In this document: positions 1 to 5,445 of the stretch, piece by piece | How positions within the stretch are numbered: position 1 is the stretch's first letter | Layout: every line of letters begins with the position of its first letter | NCBI RefSeq assembly: GCF_002165255.2 | Contig: NZ_CP028557.1 | Span: 1-7,282 of the forward strand | Source: Acinetobacter sp. WCHA45 | Lineage (GTDB): Bacteria > Pseudomonadota > Gammaproteobacteria > Pseudomonadales > Moraxellaceae | DNA length: 7,282 nt | Direction: 5' to 3' | Position numbers and translations under genes: made by a program | Notes under the pieces: model-generated | What the model saw: the letters and a program-made list of their open reading frames with translations, nothing else | Told to the model about the DNA's origin: nothing | Database searches by the model: none

Positions 1-936
1 ATGCCTACCAGTGAATTAATAGTAAAAGATAATGCTTTAATTAATGCGAGTTATAATTTAGATACCGTAGAACAACGGTTAATTCTACTGGCTATCTTAC
101 AAGCAAGAGAAACAAAAACAGGGATTGATGCAAACACTAGGCTACGGATCCATGCCAGTGACTATATGAGCAGATTTAATGTTAGTAAGCATGCCGCCTA
201 CAAAGCCCTAAAAACAGCAGTTACTAACCTTTTTGGTAGACAGTTTAGCTACCAAACAATTGATGAAAAAACAGGAAAATCAAAGAAAGTAATTTCTCGA
301 TGGGTTCAAAATATTTCTTATATTGATGATGCTGCAACCTTAGAGGTTACTTTTACAATGGATGTAGTCCCTTTAATTACACGTTTAGAAAAACAATTTA
401 CAAGTTATCAGTTAAAACAAGTTACCCAATTAACAGGAAAATATGCCATTCGACTCTATGAGTTGCTTATAGCATGGCGTGAAGTCGGTAACACTCCTAT
501 ATTTGAAGTTTCTGACTTTCGTTCGAAGCTTGGCTTAACTTCAGATGATTACCCAAGACTAGATACATTTAAACGACGTGTACTTGAAGCAGCAGTCAAA
601 CAAATAAATGAACATACAGATATCATCGTTAAAGTTGAACAGCATAAAGAAGGTCGCTCTATTTCTGGGTTCTCTTTTAGCTTCAAACAAAAAAGAAATC
701 CGAACAAAGCAATAGAACGTAAGAAAGATCCCAATACATTAGATATTTTTTCCAGAATAACAGATGCTCAACGCCACTTATTTGCTAACAAGCTTTCGGA
801 ATTACCTGAAATGGGGAAATACTCTCAGGGCACTGAAAGCTATCAACAGTTTGCAATAAGAATTGCTGAAATGCTTCAAGATCCTGCTAAGTTTCAAGAA
901 TTACATCCTTATCTTGAAAAAGTTGGCTATCGTTAA
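1..936 (+). CDS. repM: Rep_3-family plasmid replication initiator (RepM/RepB type)
   Basis: Replication initiator of an iteron plasmid: it should bind the 22-bp iterons at 7137-7224, open the origin and recruit host replication proteins. The 311 residues fit the normal Rep_3 length of about 300-320. The N-terminal opening (ELIVKDNALINASYNLDTVEQRL), the first winged-helix segment (about residues 20-125, recognition region near SKHAAYKALKTAVTNLFGR) and the second (about 130-230, with GKYAIRLYELLIAWR at 146-160) are typical of Acinetobacter plasmid initiators. The ATG at base 1 is supported across the circular junction: AAAGGTG at 7270-7276 lies 6 nt upstream. The promoter at 7226-7254 is buried in an inverted repeat, which suggests autorepression. 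It is probably followed in one operon by the gene at 1005. The gene is intact. Family assignment is confident; the plasmid's replicon subgroup cannot be given without alignment. Confidence 0.96.
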   Translation: MPTSELIVKDNALINASYNLDTVEQRLILLAILQARETKTGIDANTRLRIHASDYMSRFNVSKHAAYKALKTAVTNLFGRQFSYQTIDEKTGKSKKVISRWVQNISYIDDAATLEVTFTMDVVPLITRLEKQFTSYQLKQVTQLTGKYAIRLYELLIAWREVGNTPIFEVSDFRSKLGLTSDDYPRLDTFKRRVLEAAVKQINEHTDIIVKVEQHKEGRSISGFSFSFKQKRNPNKAIERKKDPNTLDIFSRITDAQRHLFANKLSELPEMGKYSQGTESYQQFAIRIAEMLQDPAKFQELHPYLEKVGYR

Positions 937-943
937 AATACTG

Positions 944-957
944 ATGTAACGTTACAT
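944..957. promoter_or_regulatory. Perfect 14-bp palindrome between repM and the next gene
   Basis: ATGTAACGTTACAT reads the same on both strands and starts 7 bp after the repM stop codon. A symmetric site of this size in a short intergenic gap could be an operator for a dimeric HTH protein, plausibly the product of the next gene. I see no good -35/-10 pair around it, so its role is inferred. Confidence 0.45.
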
Positions 958-1004
958 GATTAATTATTGTCTACAAGCATACAGATTTTTACTTGGGTTA
1001 CATA

Positions 1005-1550
1005 ATGAAAGCACTATCTGTTATTGAGTTATCACAACTTTATGGGATGAATCGACAAAGTATTTATAAGCGTATAAATAAAGGAGATTTATCAAAAAAT
1101 AGTGATGGGAAAATAGATTTATCTGAAGCCATAAGAGTATTTGGCGAACCATCTAATAAAAATAATAATGTAACCCCATTACAGTCTACTGCGGTACAAA
1201 AAGAGACAGAAGTAGACATGCTAAAACAGCAGGTAGACATACTAAAAAAACAGCTAGAACTTGCACATGAGCGAGAAGTTTTCCAACGAGAACAGCTAGA
1301 AGCAAAAGACAATCAAATAGAAGCTATACAACGACTGCTAGAAGCCCCAAAAACCAATATAACTACGTTTACCGATCAGAAATCTAGCCAAGATATAGCA
1401 ACGGATCCTCGGCCAGAAACTGAGCCTAAACATGACGGATTGACTACTCAGGATGCGACTGAAAATAAGCGTATTCCGGTGCCGGAGCAGGTTGAACCGG
1501 AACAGCCGAAAAGAGGATGGTTAAGCCGGTTTTTCTTGCCGAATGGCTAA
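1005..1550 (+). CDS. Plasmid replication-associated HTH/coiled-coil DNA-binding protein
   Basis: A 181-residue protein of the kind usually found directly downstream of Rep_3 initiators in Acinetobacter plasmids and often annotated as a replication DNA-binding protein (repA/ORF2). Its exact role in copy control or stability is not established. Residues 3-30 (LSVIELSQLYGMNRQSIYKR) form a MerR/excisionase-like helix-turn-helix. Residues about 65-115 are a Gln/Glu/Leu-rich heptad stretch that predicts a coiled coil. A Pro/Glu/Thr-rich tail follows, ending in the aromatic, basic motif RGWLSRFFLPNG. I chose the ATG at 1005 because the protein then opens with the conserved MKALSVIELS; an in-frame TTG at 993 would add only GYI-type filler. 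No strong ribosome site is visible, so translation may depend on repM read-through. The last 170 bp are clearly richer in G+C than the rest of the gene. Confidence 0.85.
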   Translation: MKALSVIELSQLYGMNRQSIYKRINKGDLSKNSDGKIDLSEAIRVFGEPSNKNNNVTPLQSTAVQKETEVDMLKQQVDILKKQLELAHEREVFQREQLEAKDNQIEAIQRLLEAPKTNITTFTDQKSSQDIATDPRPETEPKHDGLTTQDATENKRIPVPEQVEPEQPKRGWLSRFFLPNG

Positions 1551-1630
1551 GAGGCTTATTTAGGTGTACTAATCAAAGTTGTGAAACATTGATCAAAGAA
1601 TAAGCGTGGAACGTGAAAAATCATGAAAAA

Positions 1631-1654
1631 AGCCCGAACAGGGATGTTCGGGCT
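1631..1654 (-). terminator. Rho-independent terminator, minus-strand oriented
   Basis: The arms AGCCCGAACA (1631-1640) and TGTTCGGGCT (1645-1654) pair perfectly over 10 bp with a GGGA loop. The run of six A at 1626-1631 makes a U-tract only for minus-strand transcripts; in the plus direction the stem is followed by ATAAAC. No minus-strand gene reads into it in this window. It may still weakly stop the rep operon transcript. Confidence 0.7.
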
Positions 1655-1700
1655 ATAAACTAGAAACTACAGCATTGATTTCTATAGATAATTATAACGC

Positions 1701-1728
1701 ATTTCGTATAACGTGCATTATGTTAATT
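1701..1728 (+). other. pdif site (XerC/XerD recombination site)
   Basis: The 28-bp layout is an 11-bp XerC-like half ATTTCGTATAA (1701-1711), a 6-bp spacer CGTGCA (1712-1717) and an 11-bp XerD-like half TTATGTTAATT (1718-1728). This closely matches the dif-like sites known to border exchangeable modules in Acinetobacter plasmids. Chromosomal XerC and XerD would act here. It lies just left of the hicAB module, the classical cargo of such modules. Orientation is XerC to XerD, left to right. Confidence 0.88.
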
Positions 1729-1778
1729 TTAGAAAAGCTTTAGAAATATCATTAAAAATCAGGTTTACAATTTCCGAA

Positions 1779-1827
1779 AATCATACCTCTAGGGTTATTG
1801 ACATTTTATAACCCTAGAGGTATGATT
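1779..1827 (+). promoter_or_regulatory. hicA promoter inside a 20-bp perfect inverted-repeat operator
   Basis: Arms 1779-1798 and 1808-1827 are perfectly complementary over 20 bp around a 9-nt loop. A near-consensus promoter lies inside: TTGACA at 1798-1803, a 17-bp spacer, and TATGAT at 1821-1826. The -35 occupies the loop and the -10 lies within the right arm. A dimeric or tetrameric repressor bound to the arms would block RNA polymerase; the RHH domain of HicB is the obvious candidate. The promoter and symmetry are read from sequence; the HicB assignment follows from known HicAB autoregulation. Confidence 0.85.
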
Positions 1828-1858
1828 ATTTCAACTTTTTTATCTAGGTGAATATCTC

Positions 1859-2041
1859 ATGAATAGTAGAGAACTCATCAAGATGCTTAAGGATGACGGT
1901 TGGGAAGAAGTGCGATGCAGTGGTAGCCACCACCAGTTTCAGCACCCTACGAAGAAAGGAACAGTGACTGTGCCCGCTCCTCAAAAGGACTATCCACCTA
2001 AAACTTTAAAATGCATTTTGAAAGCAGCGGGTCTAATTTGA
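1859..2041 (+). CDS. hicA: HicA-type toxin, mRNA interferase
   Basis: Toxin of a type II toxin-antitoxin pair: a small dsRBD-like ribonuclease that cleaves mRNA and is neutralised by HicB. At 60 residues it has the usual length. Visible family marks are the N-terminal SRELIKMLKDDGWEEVR helix, the motif GSHHQFQHP with the catalytic histidine at residue 24 (or 25), the strand TVTVPAP, and the C-terminal KTLKCILKAAGL helix. AGGTG at 1846-1850 is a ribosome site 8 nt before the ATG. Transcription starts from the operator-embedded promoter just upstream. Toxin precedes antitoxin, the usual hicAB order, but hicB begins 179 bp downstream rather than overlapping or adjoining. A GC-rich hairpin covers the stop codon. 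The reading frame and key residues are intact, so the toxin is likely functional. Confidence 0.93.
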   Translation: MNSRELIKMLKDDGWEEVRCSGSHHQFQHPTKKGTVTVPAPQKDYPPKTLKCILKAAGLI

Positions 2042-2047
2042 CCCGCT
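2026..2047 (+). promoter_or_regulatory. GC-rich hairpin across the hicA stop codon
   Basis: AGCGGGTC (2026-2033) and GACCCGCT (2040-2047) form a perfect 8-bp stem with the 6-nt loop TAATTT; the TGA stop (2039-2041) sits at the loop/stem edge. There is no U-tract, so it is a poor intrinsic terminator. It could stabilise the hicA 3' end or affect read-through into hicB. Confidence 0.6.
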
Positions 2048-2104
2048 CTACTAACCCTAAATGAGAGTCATCTAAAACTTATACACACTTTACGAGGAAT
2101 TATC

Positions 2105-2164
2105 ATGGCCCAAAGATTTATACTAGGTTCTAGAAAAAGGCGATTTGATATTTATTATATTTAA
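2105..2164 (+). CDS. Possible 19-residue basic peptide between hicA and hicB
   Basis: A short ORF reads MAQRFILGSRKRRFDIYYI. It is preceded by GAGGAAT (2094-2100) at a good ribosome-site distance. The product is basic in the middle, with no recognisable family. It lies wholly inside the unusual hicA-hicB gap, and its end overlaps the inverted repeat at 2145-2175. It could be a leader ORF coupling ribosomes to hicB, a gene remnant, or chance. The only support is the start/ribosome-site pair. Confidence 0.22.
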   Translation: MAQRFILGSRKRRFDIYYI

Positions 2165-2175
2165 ATAAATATCAA
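2145..2175. promoter_or_regulatory. 12-bp AT-rich inverted repeat upstream of hicB
   Basis: TTGATATTTATT (2145-2156) and AATAAATATCAA (2164-2175) are perfect complements around a 7-nt centre. The centre of symmetry is about 60 bp before the hicB start. It may be a second operator controlling independent antitoxin synthesis; the TTGATA edge resembles a -35 box, but I could not find a convincing -10 at proper spacing. No U-tract follows, so it is not a typical terminator. Confidence 0.4.
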
Positions 2176-2220
2176 TCTATTAATATGAAATTATATTGTA
2201 AGTATATCTAGGAGGACATT

Positions 2221-2628
2221 ATGTTTTTTCCTATTGCGATAGAACAAGGTTCTGAAGATCAGAGTTTTGGCGTAATCGTACCGGATATTCCTGGATGCTT
2301 TTCTGCCGGAGATACTTTAGATGAAGCTATTAGAAATGTTAAAGAAGCTATTAGTATTCATCTAGAATTATTGGCGTCTGCCGAAGAAGCTATTCCTACA
2401 GCACAAGATCTAGCTAAATATGTAAATGATCCTCTTTATGAAGGCTGTGCATGGTTTCTTGTTGATTTAGATATATCTAGATATCTTGGAAAAACTGAAA
2501 AAGTTAATGTTTCTTTACCTCAAAGGCTTATTCATTTAATAGATGAAAAGGTTTCTAAGGATAAGACATATAAATCTCGTTCAGCATTTCTAGCAGCTGG
2601 TGCAGAAAAACTTCTAAGCTGTCATTAA
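2221..2628 (+). CDS. hicB: HicB-type antitoxin with C-terminal RHH domain
   Basis: Antitoxin that binds and inhibits HicA and represses the operon. Residues 1-60 form the partial RNase H-like HicB fold, with the signature FGVIVPDIPGCFSAGDTLDEAI at about 16-37. Residues 94-132 (KVNVSLPQRLIHLIDEKV, then SRSAFLAAGAEKLL) are a ribbon-helix-helix DNA-binding domain, making this the RHH rather than the HTH subtype. The length of 135 residues is normal for that form. A consensus AGGAGG (2210-2215) lies 5 nt before the ATG, far stronger than the hicA site, which should favour antitoxin excess. The preceding 179-bp gap suggests partly separate expression. A bidirectional terminator follows 16 bp after the stop. 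The likely operator is the perfect inverted repeat at 1779-1827. Confidence 0.94.
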   Translation: MFFPIAIEQGSEDQSFGVIVPDIPGCFSAGDTLDEAIRNVKEAISIHLELLASAEEAIPTAQDLAKYVNDPLYEGCAWFLVDLDISRYLGKTEKVNVSLPQRLIHLIDEKVSKDKTYKSRSAFLAAGAEKLLSCH

Positions 2629-2643
2629 TTTTACAATTGAAAT

Positions 2644-2673
2644 AAAAAAGCTCTCAATTATGAGAGCTTTTTT
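2644..2673. terminator. Bidirectional Rho-independent terminator
   Basis: A perfect 13-bp stem (2644-2656 with 2661-2673) has the loop ATTA; the core is GCTCTCA/TGAGAGC flanked by A6 and T6 runs. U-tracts therefore exist in both directions. It ends hicB on the plus strand and the convergent small gene at 2724-2972 on the minus strand. Confidence 0.92.
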
Positions 2674-2682
2674 ATTTTATAT

Positions 2683-2710
2683 AATTCGTATAATTTTAAT
2701 TTTATAAGAT
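2683..2710 (+). other. Degenerate pdif-like site
   Basis: AATTCGTATAA (2683-2693) matches the XerC half of the site at 1701 in 10 of 11 positions. After a 6-bp spacer, TTTTATAAGAT (2700-2710) matches a typical XerD half (TTATGTTAAAT) in only about 7 of 11. It stands just beyond the hicB terminator, where the right edge of a pdif module would be. However, it has the same orientation as the left site and may be decayed or fortuitous. Confidence 0.35.
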
Positions 2711-2723
2711 ATTAATTTAAAAC

Positions 2724-2972
2724 TTAACGATCTTTATTTGATTGAGATAAAAGAGAAGCAGCAATTTCTTTAGTATCAGCACTGTATTTATTACTTTTTA
2801 ATACAGCAGATGCTGTAGTTTCCATATCTTTTCCTGTTTGCTTATCTGTTTTAGTTTGAGCTAAAGCAGAAGCTGACAGTTTTTTAGCTATCGCGGAAGA
2901 GGATGGATTCCTCAAAATATCTGATGCTTTAGATGCTACGTTACTAGAAGTTTTTTTCGAATTATTCGACAT
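2724..2972 (-). CDS. Small Ser/Ala/Lys-rich conserved hypothetical protein
   Basis: An 82-residue soluble protein of unknown function with no signal peptide or membrane segment. Its pattern (KKTSSNVASKASDIL, then AIAKKLSASALAQT) resembles a family of short uncharacterised proteins seen in many Proteobacteria with KTSSKVAS-like starts; that is from memory. It contains an internal duplication: residues 16-39 and 54-77 align without gaps with 10 identities, so it is probably two similar helical hairpins. The ATG at 2972 follows a weak GTGAGA ribosome site. A promoter is visible on the minus strand, TTTACT (3025-3030) and TATATT (3002-3007) with 17-bp spacing, overlapped by a palindrome. It diverges from the winged-helix gene at 3085 and shares the hicB terminator at its 3' end. 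Confidence 0.75.
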   Translation of the reverse strand: MSNNSKKTSSNVASKASDILRNPSSSAIAKKLSASALAQTKTDKQTGKDMETTASAVLKSNKYSADTKEIAASLLSQSNKDR

Positions 2973-2999
2973 GATTTTTTCTCACTAATACCCATTAAA

Positions 3000-3049
3000 A
3001 CAATATATAGTGTATACTTTAAAAAGTAAACACAACATATAGTGTATTC
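3000..3049. promoter_or_regulatory. Divergent promoter region with palindrome and direct repeats
   Basis: The 112-bp gap between two divergent genes holds a near-perfect palindrome (3010-3033; arms GTGTATACTTT and AAAGTAAACAC, one mismatched pair). It also has two direct repeats of an 18-bp element (3000-3017 and 3032-3049; 16 of 18 identical, sharing ATATAGTGTAT) spaced 32 bp, about three helical turns. The minus promoter TTTACT/TATATT overlaps both, and TATAGT at 3038-3043 could be a plus-strand -10. This suggests one regulator controlling both genes. Confidence 0.6.
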
Positions 3050-3084
3050 AAAAATTACTTTCCAAGAATTAATGGATATAGGTT

Positions 3085-4206
3085 ATGAATTCTATTGAAC
3101 AAGTAGAGAAAACTAAAAATAGATTTGCATATGGTCAAAATGGACTATTCACAGTTGGATTAGGAGTCTGGCAAGACATCTATGAACATGAGAACTGTGG
3201 AATCAATGAAATGGTTGTTTTTTTATCTTTATCATGTGGAACAGATGGCGAACATATTAAAAGCACTTGGAGTATAAATTCGATTAAAAAATACATCGGA
3301 TTAACTGATATTCCTGCAAAAAAAGCTCTTAATAACTTAATAAGTTATGGATTTGTTAAAGTTATAAAACCAGTATTGAAAGCAGGCGATAGACCTGAGT
3401 ATGAAGTTAAAAATACTACTAATGAGCAAGGTGATTATATTTGGCTACCCAATAGTTTGATTGTAGGAGTTAAAGGTGAAAGTTCACCAGTTAATAGACT
3501 TAAAAAAAGGAATGACAAACGTCTACTCTACTACTTTATTCGCTTATATTTTTTTCAAGACATGAAAGAAACAGGATGTATTTCTCAAAAAATTATTCAT
3601 GCTGCGCCATATGAAGGAATAGATAAATTAGAAACCAAGCTCGTAACTAAGATCAATAATAAATACAATCTTCTAAAATTAGATTATCAGTGGTTTACAT
3701 CAAGTAATACAAATTTTGGTACGTTTGGTACAACCAGTACTACGGGTACAGGAAAACGCCAAAAGAGTTTCTTTACAACTGAATATTGCCCAAAACTAAA
3801 TGAGCGTGGAGCATGGATAATATTCCGTCCTTTATGGGATATGAAATTAGTTGAACCTGTATTTTTTATGTCAGATGCTCCTGATGATTCCTTAGATGAT
3901 GAACGAATATTCATGTATGAGCTATTCAATGAGTCACAGAAAAAGATAGCAGATAATATTTTAAGTTGGTTTAGAGATAATGATGAGCGAATGATCGCTC
4001 TGAAAAGTATATCCAATAAGGGGAGTGATACAAGGAGAACAGCGTATGGCTTTGTAGATAATGACTATGCAAATGCTTCAATTAAACCAATGTTCAGATT
4101 GAAATATAGAACAAAAAATCCTTATAGTAAAAATAGAGTAAAAGAGCAATCGAAGTTTGATAGAGAATTAGTACAAAAAATAGAAAGTGAAGAAAGTTCT
4201 GGTTAA
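3085..4206 (+). CDS. Winged-helix protein of unknown function (conserved plasmid/mobile-element hypothetical)
   Basis: A 373-residue cytoplasmic protein. Residues 61-108 (WSINSIKKYIGLTDIPAKKALNNL, then GFVKVIKP) read as a winged helix-turn-helix. The next segment, IWLPNSLIVGV...SPVNRLKKRND...LLYYFIRLYFFQ (119-158), matches my memory of a widespread uncharacterised family in proteobacterial mobile elements with the pattern WLPN-SP-LR-LLxDLYxxQ and a C-terminal GLxxxxxxL part (here WDMKLVEPVFFM at 251-262). Residues 206-224 are a Gly/Thr/Ser-rich linker. The C-terminus is highly charged. The ATG follows a weak GGATATAGG site. It probably binds DNA, but replication, repression and partition roles are all possible; it does not look like a second Rep_3 initiator. 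It may act on the adjacent divergent control region. It converges on the gene at 4520. Confidence 0.75.
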   Translation: MNSIEQVEKTKNRFAYGQNGLFTVGLGVWQDIYEHENCGINEMVVFLSLSCGTDGEHIKSTWSINSIKKYIGLTDIPAKKALNNLISYGFVKVIKPVLKAGDRPEYEVKNTTNEQGDYIWLPNSLIVGVKGESSPVNRLKKRNDKRLLYYFIRLYFFQDMKETGCISQKIIHAAPYEGIDKLETKLVTKINNKYNLLKLDYQWFTSSNTNFGTFGTTSTTGTGKRQKSFFTTEYCPKLNERGAWIIFRPLWDMKLVEPVFFMSDAPDDSLDDERIFMYELFNESQKKIADNILSWFRDNDERMIALKSISNKGSDTRRTAYGFVDNDYANASIKPMFRLKYRTKNPYSKNRVKEQSKFDRELVQKIESEESSG

Positions 4207-4233
4207 AAATTAAACAAATAGGGGGTTCAAAGT

Positions 4234-4284
4234 TATATCAAAGATATAATTCAATGTTTATATTCAAAGATATAACTCAATGTC
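4234..4284. repeat. Two tandem 25/26-bp repeats with partial flanking copies
   Basis: Unit 1 (4234-4258) and unit 2 (4259-4284) share TATAT-CAAAGATATAA-TCAATGT, with two substitutions and one 1-bp indel. Partial copies (TTCAAAG at 4226-4232, TATATTCAAAG at 4285-4295) flank them. Each unit can form a small hairpin (TTATATC/GATATAA in the first, 4233-4249). They look like binding-site or slippage repeats; function unknown. Confidence 0.75.
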
Positions 4285-4463
4285 TATATTCAAAGTTTCA
4301 TGGTATGGGGATTTAGGGGAAAGGAGTTTAATTCATATTGAACTACTTTTTTTAAAAGCGTAATCAGGGAAGGATAATCCATCTATTATTGTGACGCTCG
4401 TAGACACTCGCTAAGTTTTTTTTCTGTAGACGCTTTTTGTGATTTTACATAAGATAAGACTCA

Positions 4464-4490
4464 CCTAGTCCATTTAATTAATAGACTAGG
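4464..4490. repeat. Short inverted repeat downstream of the DUF4747-like gene
   Basis: CCTAGTC (4464-4470) and GACTAGG (4484-4490) pair over 7 bp with a 13-nt AT-rich loop. There is no U-tract on either strand, so it is at best a weak transcript end for one of the two convergent genes. Confidence 0.4.
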
Positions 4491-4519
4491 AAGTTACGTT
4501 TTATGGATAAAGTTTTTTC

Positions 4520-5416
4520 TTAAGCAAGATGTTCTGCTATTTTTCTCGTTTCTCGTATTAAGAAATCCCCATAAACTTCTTCTGGAAAGATTTTTAGACG
4601 TTTCGTAAATGGTGAGATATTAAGTGTACTTTTCTTTTCTGTTAAACTATCAATATTTTTATAATGAAATTTTACAAATCCATATTCTATGGCTAATCTA
4701 ATAAAATCTTTATTTAGATCAGTTAGTTCTAAAAACTTTGTTTTTTTACTTTTAAGAACCTGAGAATAGGACTCTAAATTACTATCCGCCAGACTTTTTA
4801 AGAAAATTCTATCTTTATCAGATAAAACTATATTTGGATCATCAAAAGAATCAGGAATATTATTTATAACTGCTTCAACGTAAGTCAGTGTTTTATTATG
4901 ATTAATATCATCAGCCGTAATTTTTTCATAAATTGGCGTTATTTCAATTCGCTTAAACTTATTATTTAGCGTAGGTGTATTAACTAATTTCTTAAGAAAT
5001 TCTTCAACAATTGCATGCGCTGTTTTATTCTTTTTAAAAGATAATTCACAAATAATTTTTCTTTCCGATGGATAGAAAACAGCGCTAAAATCTTTAGGGT
5101 TTGCTTTATAGTTTGTCGGAATATATCTATTAGTATCTAATTTTACATTTTGAGATTCTACCGTGTCTCTAAAATTGCTGGTAAGCCCAGTACTTTTAAA
5201 GATCTCACATCTAAAGCCATGCTCTAATTTATCTTCATTTAAAGGCTTTATACTGTCAAACTTTACGTAATTGGAACGAGCTTGCAAAGGTACTTCACGA
5301 AGATTCCCACTTAGATCCAAAAACAAATCTATATATGTCTTTGTTGAAACCTCGTCAGAAAAAATCTGTACATCAAAAGCTGTATAAAGAACAGAACATG
5401 AACGTGAACCTGCCAT
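4520..5416 (-). CDS. DUF4747-like protein of unknown function
   Basis: A 298-residue soluble protein. The order of features resembles DUF4747 proteins as I remember them: an N-terminal beta strand (VLYTAFDVQIF), a middle SIKPL...GFRCEIFKST segment, a YIPTNYKANPKDFSAVFYPSERKIICEL segment (like the family's IPENLKPN-FVFYP-HRL core), a helix AHAIVEEFLKKLVN, a strand RIEITPIYEK, then DINHNKTLTYVEAVINNIPD and a C-terminal GFVKFHYKN...LNISPFTKRLKIFPEE. No enzyme motif is visible. I chose the ATG at 5416 because AGAG lies just upstream; an in-frame TTG at 5443 would add nine residues. Two TATAAT boxes (minus strand) lie at 5446-5451 and 5457-5462 without good -35 boxes. It is convergent with the winged-helix gene and stands alone. 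The family link is a recollection and needs a profile search. Confidence 0.6.
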   Translation of the reverse strand: MAGSRSCSVLYTAFDVQIFSDEVSTKTYIDLFLDLSGNLREVPLQARSNYVKFDSIKPLNEDKLEHGFRCEIFKSTGLTSNFRDTVESQNVKLDTNRYIPTNYKANPKDFSAVFYPSERKIICELSFKKNKTAHAIVEEFLKKLVNTPTLNNKFKRIEITPIYEKITADDINHNKTLTYVEAVINNIPDSFDDPNIVLSDKDRIFLKSLADSNLESYSQVLKSKKTKFLELTDLNKDFIRLAIEYGFVKFHYKNIDSLTEKKSTLNISPFTKRLKIFPEEVYGDFLIRETRKIAEHLA

Positions 5417-5445
5417 ATTTCTCTCATTAATATTATCGAGCAATA

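Larger units (their letters stand above)
1551..1858. other. Gene-free junction between replication and hicAB blocks
   Basis: This 308-bp stretch has no convincing ORF. In order it holds the minus-oriented terminator (1631-1654), the pdif site (1701-1728), an AT-rich stretch (1729-1778) and the hicA operator/promoter (1779-1827). The order fits a boundary where a Xer-exchanged module begins. Confidence 0.6.
4207..4519. other. Repeat-containing gap between two convergent genes
   Basis: 313 bp without a supported gene. It holds tandem 25/26-bp repeats (4234-4284, with partial copies on both sides), a T7 run (4347-4353) and a T8 run (4416-4423) without strong stems, the 18-bp sequence at 4395-4412 that recurs inverted at 6764-6781, and a 7-bp inverted repeat CCTAGTC/GACTAGG (4464-4470/4484-4490). 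No canonical terminator for either flanking gene is evident. Confidence 0.55.

Noticed and set aside
2079..2087. TTATACACA, a match to the DnaA-box pattern
   Set aside because: It lies between hicA and hicB, 2 kb from the iterons, as a single copy; chance in AT-rich DNA is likely.
3687..4016. 109-residue minus-strand frame inside the winged-helix gene
   Set aside because: It is entirely antisense to a convincing gene, with no start signal.
4325..4353. Possible terminator: weak AGTT/TTCA stem before a T7 run
   Set aside because: The stem is only about 4 bp with mismatches; not a credible hairpin.
4442..4452. ATTTTACATAA, resembling an inverted XerD half-site of pdif
   Set aside because: After the 6-bp spacer the expected XerC half is absent (ACTCACCTAGT), so it is not a usable pdif site.
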